The notes under the pieces were generated by a model, which saw nothing but the letters and a program-made list of their open reading frames with translations, made no database searches and had not been told where the DNA came from. A stretch of DNA of 64,000 bases, taken from assembly GCF_014695975.1 (NCBI RefSeq), contig NZ_JACJPI010000088.1, positions 1-64,000 on the forward strand, given 5' to 3'. A program made the position numbers and the translations under genes. Below are positions 35,351-44,511 of the stretch, in pieces; position 1 is the stretch's first letter, and every line of letters starts with the position of its first letter. Source of the stretch: Leptolyngbya sp. FACHB-321. GTDB lineage: Bacteria; Cyanobacteriota; Cyanobacteriia; Leptolyngbyales; Leptolyngbyaceae.

Positions 35351-36919
35351 ATGTCTAAACTAACGATTCATCAGAAGCCGAAGCATAAGCGTCGGCGGTC
35401 TTCGCACTCCTTCTCTCGATCGGTATCCTCGCTTTGGCAGCACGTTGTAAATCTGGCTGTCGGTAAGCCGAGCGAGCAGAGCAAAAAAACTCTACGCAGG
35501 TTGGTTCTAGCCTTTGGTTTGCCTTTGGTAGCAATCACGCTATTCCACCTACTGACAGGGTTGCTGATTGATCCTGCTGTGGCTCAGGATGCTGCTGCCC
35601 CTGCTGCCGCAGAACCACCCAAAATGGATACGGGTGATACAGCGTGGGTGCTTACATCTGCCGCCCTGGTGCTATTTATGACACCCGGTCTGGCATTTTT
35701 CTACGGGGGGCTGGTGCGATCGCGCAATGTGCTTAACACCATGATGATGAGCTTGGTGGCAATGGCGATCGTCGGCGTTACTTGGGTTCTATGGGGCTAC
35801 AGCTTAGCGTTTGATGTAACGCTTGCAGAGGGGCAAACGTTTGCCCAGGGGATTCAGCAGTTCGTCGGTGGACTCGGTTGGCTGGGTCTCAATGGCGTTG
35901 CGGCTGATGCGCCTGATCCAATCGGTTATGCGGCAACGATTCCACACCAGGTATTTATGGTGTACCAGATGATGTTTGCCATCATCACGGTCGCACTAGT
36001 GTCTGGGGCGATCGTTGAGCGCATCTCGTTCAAAGCGTTCTTTTGGTTTATCGTTCTATGGTCTACCTTCATTTATTCGCCCCTAGCCCACATGGTTTGG
36101 GGTAGAGGTTTATTAGGTGCTATGGGAGCGTTGGACTTTGCGGGTGGCACAGTCGTTCACATTAGTTCCGGTGTGTCGGCGTTAGTCGCTGCGTGGGTAC
36201 TTGGGCCTCGCAAAGATTGGATGTCGAAGCCAGTGATTCCTCATAACGTCCCATTTGTTTTGTTGGGCGTTGGCATCCTCTGGATGGGCTGGTTTGGCTT
36301 TAACGGTGGCAGTGCACTGAGCGCAGGCAGTTTGGCAACAGTTGCATTTGTAGCAACAACAGTTTCCGCTTCGGCGGCAGGTCTGGCATGGCTTGTAGCA
36401 GAGTGGTTGTTGAAGGGAAAGCCAACAGCAGTTGGCATGGGTAGCGGCTTCGTTGCTGGTCTAGTCGGCATTACACCCGCAGCAGGCTTTGTTACACCAT
36501 TGTCTGCGATCGCCATTGGTGCTTTGACGGGTCTAGCGTGTTTCTTTGCCGTTAACTTGAAAGCAAAGCTACAGTTTGATGATTCATTAGACACCTTCCC
36601 AGTACACGGCGTTGGCGGTACAGTTGGTGCGATTTTGACTGGAGTTTTTGCAACAAAAGCTGTTAACGCAGCTGGCAACAATGGTCTCCTATATGGTAAT
36701 GCTGGTCAGTTAGTCACTCAGATCATTGCTGTGTTGATTGCAGCGATCATTGCGGCAGTTGGCACATTCATCATCCTCAAAGTGCTGGGTCTCTTTATGG
36801 AACTGCGAGTCAAGCCTGAAGTCGAAGACGAAGGTTTGGATATTTACGAGCATGGCGAGGGTGCTTACGGTGAAGAGATTCGTGGTGAAATCGCTTTTGC
36901 CAAAACGATCGATCAGTAG
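35351..36919 (+). CDS. amt: Ammonium transporter, Amt family
   Basis: A 522-residue protein. A basic N-terminal tail (SKLTIHQKPKHKRRR) and a hydrophobic segment ending AVAQ (signal-like) precede eleven membrane spans. Amt motifs include the DTAWVLTSAALVLFMTPGLAFFYGG start, and the DFAGGTVVHISSGVSAL block that carries the first pore histidine, with the second in FPVHGVGGTVG. It imports ammonium across the plasma membrane. The ATG at 35351 is preferred to a TTG at 35303. The NtcA box upstream fits nitrogen control. The SGNH hydrolase gene follows after 18 bases. Confidence 0.94.
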   Translation: MSKLTIHQKPKHKRRRSSHSFSRSVSSLWQHVVNLAVGKPSEQSKKTLRRLVLAFGLPLVAITLFHLLTGLLIDPAVAQDAAAPAAAEPPKMDTGDTAWVLTSAALVLFMTPGLAFFYGGLVRSRNVLNTMMMSLVAMAIVGVTWVLWGYSLAFDVTLAEGQTFAQGIQQFVGGLGWLGLNGVAADAPDPIGYAATIPHQVFMVYQMMFAIITVALVSGAIVERISFKAFFWFIVLWSTFIYSPLAHMVWGRGLLGAMGALDFAGGTVVHISSGVSALVAAWVLGPRKDWMSKPVIPHNVPFVLLGVGILWMGWFGFNGGSALSAGSLATVAFVATTVSASAAGLAWLVAEWLLKGKPTAVGMGSGFVAGLVGITPAAGFVTPLSAIAIGALTGLACFFAVNLKAKLQFDDSLDTFPVHGVGGTVGAILTGVFATKAVNAAGNNGLLYGNAGQLVTQIIAVLIAAIIAAVGTFIILKVLGLFMELRVKPEVEDEGLDIYEHGEGAYGEEIRGEIAFAKTIDQ

Positions 36920-36937
36920 TGCTGAAAAAGCCTGAAA

Positions 36938-37894
36938 TTGCCATTACAATCTGACTCAAAGCAACTTAAATCTGAGCCAGTGTCTAGGCGATTCCTTTCT
37001 CTTCGTGGTTGGGCTATCCTGTCGTTCAGCTTAAGTGGACTGATGCTTCTGTCTGCTCTGCTGCTGCATCGGGGTAGCTTGACCGCTTTTTTTCAGGAGG
37101 TTAATGCTTCAACAGTTTCGACAACCGTTTCAACAGTGAAAGCAGACACCGCTACAGTGCCTCTGCCAATCTTAGGACCGCGCCATCAGCTTACGTATGA
37201 ACGGTGGGTGGCGTTGCTTAGGCAAGAAGCAAAAGTAGCAGCCGAAAAGCAGCCACCGCGCTTAGTGGTGCTGGCAGGCGATTCTCTCAGCCTCTGGTTT
37301 CCACCAGAACTACTTCCTTCAGAAGAGAATTGGTTAAACCAGGGCATTTCGGGTGAAACATCAACTGGCTTACTGCGTCGGCTCAGGTTGTTCGACCAAA
37401 CGCGACCAGAAGTAGTGCTCGTCATGATTGGCATCAATGATTTGCTGCACGGTGTAGGCACTGAGACAATCCTGGCGAATCATCGCGAAATTGTACTCCA
37501 CCTTAAAGCAGCTCATCCTCAAGCTCAGATTGTGGTGCAGTCGATTCTGCCTTATGTCGATCGCCGTCCGCTGCAATCGCAACCATCCTCCAAAGAAGAC
37601 ACAGCACAGCCTGAGCCAGCGTCGGGCTCTTTGTCAAGACGAGTGCCAGTGTCAAACAGTGACATCCGTGAGCTGAATCAAGCGCTGGCAGACATGGCAA
37701 AGGAAGAAGACGTTACTTATTTGGATCTACAACCCTACTTTACTGACGCAAACGGTAACTTGGCGGCTGACTTAAGTACCGACGGTTTGCATCTCAGCGC
37801 TAAAGGCTATCAGGTTTGGCAAGCGCGCCTCCAGGTTTTTGCACAGCAACAGTTTAAATGGCGATTAAATGGCGATCGCGCTGACAAGCCGTAG
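36938..37894 (+). CDS. SGNH/GDSL-family hydrolase with membrane anchor
   Basis: A 318-residue protein (TTG start taken; a GTG at 36980 is possible). One transmembrane segment (about 24-46) is followed by an SGNH esterase domain: block I LAGDSLSLWF with the catalytic Ser, the Gly in GISGETSTG, block III MIGINDLLHG, and block V DGLHLSAKGYQ with the Asp-His pair. Such enzymes deacylate lipids or sugars outside the membrane. An inserted Ser/Pro/Gln-rich loop (about 210-232) lies before block V. It follows amt closely, perhaps by read-through. Confidence 0.85.
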   Translation: MPLQSDSKQLKSEPVSRRFLSLRGWAILSFSLSGLMLLSALLLHRGSLTAFFQEVNASTVSTTVSTVKADTATVPLPILGPRHQLTYERWVALLRQEAKVAAEKQPPRLVVLAGDSLSLWFPPELLPSEENWLNQGISGETSTGLLRRLRLFDQTRPEVVLVMIGINDLLHGVGTETILANHREIVLHLKAAHPQAQIVVQSILPYVDRRPLQSQPSSKEDTAQPEPASGSLSRRVPVSNSDIRELNQALADMAKEEDVTYLDLQPYFTDANGNLAADLSTDGLHLSAKGYQVWQARLQVFAQQQFKWRLNGDRADKP

Positions 37895-37971
37895 TTTGAG
37901 CCAAAAGCTATGGCACTTTTAGCTAAGAGAGTGTCAAGATTGGAGCGGAGCCGCATTCTTCCGCAACCGTT

Positions 37972-39516
37972 ATGTCGGATCTCACCGCCTCGATCGCCCA
38001 GCACTATCATGAGCGGACAAAGTACCACCCAGAAACCATCCACGCGAACCAGCCAGCAATAGACTGGAACCAGCCACCGCTACCCTATAAAGAGTACAAA
38101 ATCGGTTCTGTCACTGACCTGAAGCCCTATCTGGCTGATGAGCCAGACGCTTTTAGCAATGACCCGACTGGGCTATGGTGGCGACGGTTGTCGCGCCTGC
38201 TGCTGTGCAGCTATGGACTCACTGGAAAAATTCTCACCCCCAATGCCCCTCATTATTTGAGGGCTGCCCCTTCCGCTGGCGGTCTGTATCCTGCTGAACT
38301 GTACCTCATTTCACGCGGTACACCGCTGCTGCCAGCCGGACTTTACAACTACCAGGCGTACACTCACTCCTTGATGCATTTTTGGGAGAGTGATGTTTGG
38401 ACAAAACTTCAAGCTGCCTGCTACTGGCATCCAGTGCTGGAAAATACACAGCTTGCTCTGGTAACAACAGCCGTCTTCTTTCGCTCGGCATGGCGATACC
38501 GCGATCGCGCCTACCGACGTATTTGTCTCGATACAGGGCACTTACTTGGCAACATTGAGATGGCATGTGCACTCAATGACTACCGCCCGCACCTAATTGG
38601 CGGCTTTATGGACGAAGCCATGCAACAACTGCTCTACCTTGATGCTGAGCAAGAAGGGGCGATCGCGGTGTTGCCCCTTGCTGATTTGCTCGAAGTCAAG
38701 CAAAATTTGTCTTTGGCGCGGACTGCCCTGCCAAGCGCCACACAGCGCGAGTATCCGCCCCTTTCCGAGGGGCAAATCTTGAGCCACTTGCATCAAGCGA
38801 CACAGCTACCGCTCGATGCGACAGCAAAAGTGAACTGGAAGCCTGCTGCAACCCAGCCCCAGCGGATCGACAAGTACAACTTTCCTTTTTGCCTGAAGGT
38901 TTCCACAGTGACTCCGCCAATTGATTGGGGCGATCGTCTGGAACAGTTAGAAACAACCATGCTGCAACGCCGTTCTACCCGTGGCTACAGCGGAGAAGCT
39001 CTAACCCTCGAAGAACTCATTGCCCTGCTGGACTTTACCTACCAGCCTCAGCACTACAGTGATCAGGGCTTGGATGCCTCTCCCGACTATTTTGATCTCA
39101 GCCTGGTCGAAACGTTTATTGCTGTTTCCTCCGTGATGGGCTTAGAGGAAGGCTGCTACTACTACGCACCTAAGGCTCAGGAACTCCGCCAGATTCGTTT
39201 CAAAAACTTCCGTCAAGAATTGCACTTTCTCTGCCTGGGGCAAGCGCTGGGTCGCGATGCTGGAGCCGTGCTGTTTCATACGGCAGACCTCAAGGCGGCG
39301 ATCGCGGCGTATGGCGATCGCGTTTACCGCTACCTGCATCTGGATGCGGGACATTTAGGACAACGCCTCAACCTGGCAGCGATCCAGCTAGGTCTAGGTG
39401 TCAGTGGCATTGCTGGCTTTTTTGACGATCAGGTCAATGAAGTGCTGGGTATTCCCATTGATGAAGCCGTCCTTTACATCACCACCTTGGGACGTTCTGC
39501 CGCCTTGTCAACTTAA
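37972..39516 (+). CDS. SagB/ThcOx-family dehydrogenase with two nitroreductase-like domains
   Basis: A 514-residue protein with two copies of the FMN-nitroreductase fold: domain 1 (about 60-245) and domain 2 (about 315-512). SagB-type features include RAAPSAGGLYPAELYLIS with the FMN-binding Ser, AGLYNYQAYTHSLM and DTGHLLGNIEMAC, then in the second half RRSTRGYSGEALTLEELIALL and YYYAPKAQELRQI and LDAGHLGQRLNLAAIQLG. SagB oxidises azolines in peptide toxins; stand-alone members of this kind in cyanobacteria have unknown substrates. No cyclodehydratase or precursor gene is nearby, so a ribosomal-peptide role is not supported here. Confidence 0.85.
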   Translation: MSDLTASIAQHYHERTKYHPETIHANQPAIDWNQPPLPYKEYKIGSVTDLKPYLADEPDAFSNDPTGLWWRRLSRLLLCSYGLTGKILTPNAPHYLRAAPSAGGLYPAELYLISRGTPLLPAGLYNYQAYTHSLMHFWESDVWTKLQAACYWHPVLENTQLALVTTAVFFRSAWRYRDRAYRRICLDTGHLLGNIEMACALNDYRPHLIGGFMDEAMQQLLYLDAEQEGAIAVLPLADLLEVKQNLSLARTALPSATQREYPPLSEGQILSHLHQATQLPLDATAKVNWKPAATQPQRIDKYNFPFCLKVSTVTPPIDWGDRLEQLETTMLQRRSTRGYSGEALTLEELIALLDFTYQPQHYSDQGLDASPDYFDLSLVETFIAVSSVMGLEEGCYYYAPKAQELRQIRFKNFRQELHFLCLGQALGRDAGAVLFHTADLKAAIAAYGDRVYRYLHLDAGHLGQRLNLAAIQLGLGVSGIAGFFDDQVNEVLGIPIDEAVLYITTLGRSAALST

Positions 39517-39565
39517 TCTCAAGCCTGCGTTGAACCTTGCGAAACTGTGAGTGGTCTAAGGCTAC

Positions 39566-39585
39566 ACAACTGATGCATCAGTTGT
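39566..39585. promoter_or_regulatory. 20-bp perfect palindrome upstream of the Spy/CpxP-like gene
   Basis: ACAACTGATGCATCAGTTGT is its own reverse complement over all 20 bases. It lies 41 bases before the start codon of the next gene, where an operator for a dimeric regulator would be expected. No match to a known cyanobacterial operator comes to mind. Confidence 0.5.
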
Positions 39586-39626
39586 ACCTCCTTAATCTGA
39601 AACACTTCACAACACACAACTACGCT

Positions 39627-40115
39627 ATGAACGTCAAACGCTTCCTTTTTTTACCCGGTGCCTTGGCGATCGCACTTTCCTATGCTGTACCCATGCTGCC
39701 TGTCGCAGCACAAACACCAACACCACCTGCTGGGCAATATCAAAAACGTGGCGTTAATCTCAACTTGACCGAAGCCCAAAAAGCGCAGCTTAAGCAAATC
39801 CGCGAATCGACCCGCAGCCAGATTGATGCGATCCTTACGCCAGAGCAAAAGGCACAGTTAGACGCCGCCAAACAACAAAGACAACAAAGACAGCCAGGAG
39901 AACAAGGGCAGTCAGGGGAGCAAAGACAGGCAGGACAAAAGCCACGCGGCAAGTGGGCAGCCCTAAATCTAACGGCAGACCAAAAAACGAGAATTCAAGC
40001 TGTCCGTCAGGATGCCAAGCAAAAGATGGATGCTGTGCTAACCGCTGAACAGCGCCAGCAACTAGAGCAACGTCGTCAACAACGATCGCAAAAACGTCAG
40101 CAACCCAGCCAATAA
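39627..40115 (+). CDS. Secreted Spy/CpxP-like protein with two LTXXQ repeats
   Basis: A 162-residue protein starting MNVKRFLFLPGALAIALSYA, with a signal peptide ending near PVAAQ. Two related helical segments follow: LNLTEAQKAQLKQIRESTRS...LTPEQKAQL and LNLTADQKTRIQAVRQDAKQ...LTAEQRQQL. They carry LTxxQ motifs typical of Spy/CpxP periplasmic proteins, and are joined by a Gln/Gly/Arg-rich linker. Such proteins often act as chaperones or metal/stress sensors. The open frame reaches 30 codons further upstream across the palindrome; I reject that part. Function is inferred from the motif. Confidence 0.8.
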   Translation: MNVKRFLFLPGALAIALSYAVPMLPVAAQTPTPPAGQYQKRGVNLNLTEAQKAQLKQIRESTRSQIDAILTPEQKAQLDAAKQQRQQRQPGEQGQSGEQRQAGQKPRGKWAALNLTADQKTRIQAVRQDAKQKMDAVLTAEQRQQLEQRRQQRSQKRQQPSQ

Positions 40116-40420
40116 GTTAAGTGCTTGCTGCTGAGGTGATTTAGCGTACGTAGCGCTTGTCTGTACAATATCTTTTGCTAAAGCAGGAGCTTTTGCTAAA
40201 TCAGGAGAAGGAGGGCACGTGGACTAACAAGTTCCGTACTCTCCTTTTTTGTTGTGCCACAGCTCTCGTTGTCGTGTGCATTGGATAGCAAGAACTCAGT
40301 GAGTAGCTCAGAAGCAGCCAGATGTAATGGCTGATGGCTGCTTCTTCAGCACACGTTATCATATCGTTACAACACCATGCAGCATTGAGTAGTGAAAAGG
40401 CGATCGTCAATACTTTTAGG

Positions 40421-40609
40421 CTAAGAGGTTGTTTGAAAAGTGTCTGGCGGTTAAAACTGCGACTACGAAAACAAAGTCCGCCTACGCGGACTACCGGAAT
40501 GAAAGAGTTTAACAACCTGCGTCGGCAGGTTTGATCTATGTAGCTGCGACTTCAGTCGCCTTCAGTCGCCAAAGCGACGAGAAAGTGGACTTTTAAGACA
40601 TCCTCTAAG
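40421..40609. mobile_element. MITE-like element with terminal inverted repeats
   Basis: Terminal sequences AGGTTGTTTGAAAAG (40426-40440) and CTTTTAAGACATCCT (40590-40604) are imperfect inverted repeats, 12 of 15 matching. The 5 bases CTAAG stand directly outside both ends, as a target duplication. The interior carries several perfect hairpins: AGTCCGC/GCGGACT, AACCTGC/GCAGGTT, GCGACT/AGTCGC and GTCGC/GCGAC. It codes for no transposase, so a transposase in trans is needed. It lies in a 1-kb spacer between the Spy-like gene and cyabrB, which otherwise has no gene I can support. Confidence 0.65.
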
Positions 40610-41133
40610 ACGCGTCTTTTATCCAAATTAAATTGAGTGCGCGAACATTCTTTAGAGGTAAACGTTGCCTTGCCTTAGCAGAGCGATGTCCTAACCTAGT
40701 AACCTTACTTAACGATGCTTGACTAACGCTTATGCTTTGAATCCGTAAGCTTGGTCTACAAATGGCTATAACGAATGTACTAACTATTGGCTGCTTTCAA
40801 TTAGTGGCAGTGGCGCCAATTGAGTAACGATCATGTGAGTGTTGCAAGCAACAATTTTAGTCAGTCATTGCAGCTAAGGTTGAAGGTCATTGTCTCTTCT
40901 CCAGCCACCAATACCAACAAACTAAATGCTTGTGGCAATTACTATCAGCGATCAATCGGCTTAGTAAAGCTGAACAACGCCTTCGCTCTTAAGTAAATTA
41001 GCAGCTGGGGTATGAGACAAATGAGAGGGACGGTGTACTATGATTGCATAGGTAAGTAAACAGCTAAAGCATTTACCCTTTGCCAGATGTTAGTAAATTT
41101 GTGACCCAATCCACACAGTTCCCAGCTAAGTTA
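40610..41133. other. Spacer upstream of cyabrB
   Basis: About 520 A+T-rich bases with no supported ORF, probably including the cyabrB promoter and 5' leader. No clear regulatory motif is recognised. Confidence 0.3.
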
Positions 41134-41523
41134 ATGAGTAAAAAGAAAAAAATTGAGCCTCTTCTAGGCGAAGCGTTGCTCAAAAAAGTTAAAGAACTAG
41201 AGAACCATAGTAAAGAAGAGAAAGCGCGGGAGTGCGGTTACTACACGGTGACAAAGAACGGTGTAGAACGAGTCAATATGATGAAGTTTCTCAATGCGCT
41301 CATTGACGCAGAGGGTATTGAGCTTGATGGTAAACAAAATATAAATGGACGCGGCGGTCGCAGTGCCAGCTATCGGATTAGCGTTCAGTCCAATGGTAAT
41401 TTGCTTATCGGTTCTGCCTACACTAAGCAGATGGAACTTAAACCAGGCGATGAATTTGAAATTTCCCTGGGTCGTAAGCACATTCATCTAAAGCAGATTG
41501 ACCAATTGGATGAAGAAGCTTAA
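41134..41523 (+). CDS. Cyanobacterial AbrB-type transcription regulator (cyAbrB)
   Basis: A 129-residue protein beginning MSKKKKIEPLLGEALLKKVKEL, the conserved cyAbrB start. The N-terminal half (EKARECGYYTV, VNMMKFLNALIDAEGIELD) and the C-terminal AbrB-like strand-rich half (GRSASYRISVQSNGNLLIG, LKPGDEFEISLG) are both present. cyAbrB proteins bind DNA broadly and act in carbon/nitrogen and hydrogenase gene control. The ATG at 41134 is chosen; the frame begins 18 codons earlier. A tiny ORF starts directly after its stop. Confidence 0.9.
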   Translation: MSKKKKIEPLLGEALLKKVKELENHSKEEKARECGYYTVTKNGVERVNMMKFLNALIDAEGIELDGKQNINGRGGRSASYRISVQSNGNLLIGSAYTKQMELKPGDEFEISLGRKHIHLKQIDQLDEEA

Positions 41524-41634
41524 ATGGAAACGATCGATTGGATGACTGTACTGCCCGCAGGTTTGGCGATCGCGATTTTTGTCGGCGGGTTGCTAATGAT
41601 GTTCAGCAATATTTGGACAAGTCGCAAGAAATAA
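41524..41634 (+). CDS. Possible 36-residue single-span membrane protein
   Basis: An ATG abuts the cyabrB stop codon (TAAATG). The frame reads METIDWMTVLPAGLAIAIF, then a hydrophobic stretch to residue 30, and ends with a basic TSRKK. This is the look of small photosynthetic-membrane subunits, but it matches none I know (not PsbX, PetN or PsaM). Position suggests translational coupling with cyabrB. No other evidence. Confidence 0.45.
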   Translation: METIDWMTVLPAGLAIAIFVGGLLMMFSNIWTSRKK

Positions 41635-41649
41635 GAGCAGAGCAAACCT

Positions 41650-43599
41650 TTAAGCTTGTGGCAAGCTCATCAATTCTGCTGTAGGCATTTCGTTGCCGTC
41701 AGCAGAATCTTTTCCCATGTCCAAATAAGGATGAAGCGATTGTTGCATCAATGTGAGGCTGCATAGCAAGGTAATTTTTTCTTGCTCTAGCAATCCGATA
41801 ATGTGACGGGTGTTGTGGCGATCGACAACAGGTAGTTGATGCAACCCTCTGGCTGACATCCGGGCAAGCGCGTCCTGAATTCGTTCATCCTCATGAGCGT
41901 AGAGCAGATCCTTCGTGCAAATGTCGTCCAACGTCTGAGTTGTTAAATCAATGACCGGGCGATCGCTAGCAGCATGGGTATGGCAATAAGTTTCCCAGCG
42001 GGAAATGGCACGATGAATATCCTGAAGCGTCACGAGACCAATCAGTTGCTCAGAGGCATCTACCACCAGCGCACTGCGAGATTGATGGGTTGTTAAAGCT
42101 AAACCAGCTTTGAGCACTGGCATAGTACTGGGCAACGACAGAAACGTTTGATGCATCGCCTGAACAACTAGTAACTGATGCAGCACATCCGCATTGTGAT
42201 CGGGTGAATTGGCTAAGCTCGTTGACTGAATGGTTGAGAGGTTGCGGTCAAGTGGCTTTAGGCGATCAACCAGCCAAACGCTCAAGCCCACAGCCGCCAT
42301 CAGCGGCAGAATGATGCGGTAATCACGGGTCAACTCAAACAGCAGCAAAATCGCAGTCAATGGTGCGCGGGCGCTAGCTGCTAGCACTGCTGCCATACCC
42401 ACCATGGCATAGGCTGGGGGTGCCGCAATACTACCCAGTGAGAGCGGCAGCACAAGCGCCATCAACTTGCCATAAGCGGCACCGAGAGATGCACCCAAGA
42501 ACATCGCAGGCGCGAATAACCCGCCCACTAGCCCACTGCCCAGACTGATAGCTGTTGCTGCCAACTTAAGTACCAGCAAACTCAACAGTAACGGCAACGA
42601 AAACTGTACATCCCGCAGCATCGCTTCTATAGTTTCATAGCCGATACCAAGAATTTGGGGAAATTGCAATGCGATCGCGCCAACACAAAAACCACCGATT
42701 GCCGGACGCAGCAGCATGGGTACTCGACTCATCCAGCCCATACCTGGAATTCGCCCATCGAAAAACTGCTGGGCGCGTTGAATAGACTGGGTATAGGCGA
42801 TCGACACCAAACTAGCAAACAGCCCTAACCCTAGATACAACGGTAGCTCTAAGGGACTCCGCACCTCATAACTTGGCAATGTAAATGGTGGCTGCCCACC
42901 TAGCCCAATTTGAGCAATCAACGCTGCCACGACTGCTGACAACAGCACGACGCTGACGGCAGAGGTTGCAAACGTCGTGCCCAACACTACTTCCAGCGCA
43001 AAAAAGACACCTGCGATCGGCGCATTAAAGCCTGCTGCCAGGCCGGCGGCAGCACCTGCCCCTAGCAAGAGACGCTGGCGCTCCTTCGACATTTGTAGTG
43101 CTTGCCCAACAATCACGCCAATGTTGGCACCGATTTCAACGCTTGGACCCTCAGGACCCAAAGATGCGCCTGTTCCTAACGACACTGATGCTGCAACAGC
43201 TTTCCCACTGGCTCGTAATGGCGAGACGCTATCCAGTCCCTGAGATGCTGAAATCAACGCGGACAAGTTCGGTCCAAAATCCTGGAGCCACCAGCGCATA
43301 ATCCCTACAAGTAGCCCACCGAGCACCGGAATGCAGGCAAGTGTCCAAAAACCCAGCGGCACAATCAATCCCATCACATCCTCTAGCATCAGGCTGTGAA
43401 TGTGCTGAATGAGGTAATGAAAAAGCACCACAGCACAGCCCGTGCCACTACCAATAACCAGTGCCAACAGCAGCACGAGGGTTTCAGGCGCAGGTTGCAG
43501 GCGGTTCAGCGTGCTGGCAAGCACAGGCTTTGGTGGACTCAGCACAGTCGCTGGCGGTGTCTGAGGTGTCAGAACGTTGGGAGAAGGGCTGGCAGTCAT
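41650..43599 (-). CDS. CLC-family chloride channel/antiporter with CBS domains
   Basis: A 649-residue membrane protein. The CLC core (about 30-440) has GSGTGCAVV, the GPEGPSVEIG block with the gating Glu, and GGLFAPAMFLGASLGAAYG. Two CBS domains follow (about 475-545 and 560-620), which often bind adenine nucleotides and regulate gating. It moves chloride or another anion across the membrane. Whether it is a channel or an H+ exchanger cannot be decided here. A short plus-strand ORF starts next to its start codon. Confidence 0.93.
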   Translation of the reverse strand: MTASPSPNVLTPQTPPATVLSPPKPVLASTLNRLQPAPETLVLLLALVIGSGTGCAVVLFHYLIQHIHSLMLEDVMGLIVPLGFWTLACIPVLGGLLVGIMRWWLQDFGPNLSALISASQGLDSVSPLRASGKAVAASVSLGTGASLGPEGPSVEIGANIGVIVGQALQMSKERQRLLLGAGAAAGLAAGFNAPIAGVFFALEVVLGTTFATSAVSVVLLSAVVAALIAQIGLGGQPPFTLPSYEVRSPLELPLYLGLGLFASLVSIAYTQSIQRAQQFFDGRIPGMGWMSRVPMLLRPAIGGFCVGAIALQFPQILGIGYETIEAMLRDVQFSLPLLLSLLVLKLAATAISLGSGLVGGLFAPAMFLGASLGAAYGKLMALVLPLSLGSIAAPPAYAMVGMAAVLAASARAPLTAILLLFELTRDYRIILPLMAAVGLSVWLVDRLKPLDRNLSTIQSTSLANSPDHNADVLHQLLVVQAMHQTFLSLPSTMPVLKAGLALTTHQSRSALVVDASEQLIGLVTLQDIHRAISRWETYCHTHAASDRPVIDLTTQTLDDICTKDLLYAHEDERIQDALARMSARGLHQLPVVDRHNTRHIIGLLEQEKITLLCSLTLMQQSLHPYLDMGKDSADGNEMPTAELMSLPQA

Positions 43600-43615
43600 C
43601 AGGCTAAGAGCGATT

Positions 43616-43744
43616 ATGAGATCAGAGTTAACTTTTATTGCTAGTTTTATCTTCGCTTATTTCTACGATCGCTTCCGGGGAGAACGTCTTCATAAGGTGC
43701 TGAAAGAGCTGAACCCTAATGCCCTTGTTCAGTTCAACCGCTAA
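43616..43744 (+). CDS. Possible 42-residue small protein
   Basis: An open frame reading MRSELTFIASFIFAYFYDRF, then RGERLHKVLKELNPNALVQFNR. A hydrophobic N-terminal half and a basic amphipathic C-terminal half give it a protein-like look, divergent from the CLC gene by 16 bases. No homologue is recognised and there is no strong ribosome site. Confidence 0.3.
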   Translation: MRSELTFIASFIFAYFYDRFRGERLHKVLKELNPNALVQFNR

Positions 43745-44511
43745 AGCGCTAATTTTGCAGGGCTGTGTAATCCAACAAGCTTCTGATCAGTCCTGTTAGT
43801 AACGCCATCCTTTAACGTCGCCAAAGACAGCTAAGTTGCTGCTGACTACAAGCCGAAGTTTGGAGAAAATCGTACTTGCTGCAAAGTCACTCTTGCTTCA
43901 AAATCACTCAGGGACGATCGTAAAATGAGCTTGCCTAACCCCCAACAAACATCGCTGCTGTTTAGATGAAGAAACTTAAATGGGTACTCTGACAGTACTG
44001 CCAACTCTAGGTAACGCAAGCTACACTAAGCGAGGCAATTGTTCTAGCCAATTAAAAGCTCTACCTAGGCATAGTTAATACCTTTAGTCGATGCTCTCAA
44101 TCGACATGATACAGCGCCTTATAGCCAGCACTACCTGCCTCAACTATGAAGCTTCAAGCGAGAAACCTGGATGGAAGCAAAACCTGAAAACACTTTTTAT
44201 GCCTGGTCAAAGCATTCTTGTGTCAACGACGCAACCATTAGGCTACAACTCGAAGCATAAATTTAAGGAAAATTTGGGCTAGATGATTCAAGTGTACATC
44301 CCGCAAGGGTCTGTATACTGGTACTTAGAGCTTATATCGAGAAAATTTATACGCTTGAACGTTACGAGCTTAACGGATACGAAATAGTCTTTTGAGAGCT
44401 GAGGCTATAGTCATCCGCTGAGGCAAGAAAATGCTCCTTGTGACCAACTGTTTGCAAAATAACGCCTGTCGATTTGATCTAAGTAAGCCTCTGTAGTGAT
44501 AGACGATTTAG
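43745..44511. other. Spacer between CLC region and zinc-ribbon gene
   Basis: About 770 bases. A 63-codon plus-strand frame (44091-44282) has no protein-like features. I see no RNA gene, strong hairpin or mobile element. Confidence 0.3.

Noticed and set aside
37972-39516. Reading the SagB-like gene as part of a peptide-antibiotic cluster
   Set aside because: No precursor peptide, cyclodehydratase, protease or exporter is near.
40201-40515. Minus-strand 104-codon frame
   Set aside because: Its first third is encoded by the MITE-like element and the rest has no protein-like features.
44091-44282. Plus-strand 63-codon frame
   Set aside because: No homologue, no ribosome site, no predicted structure.
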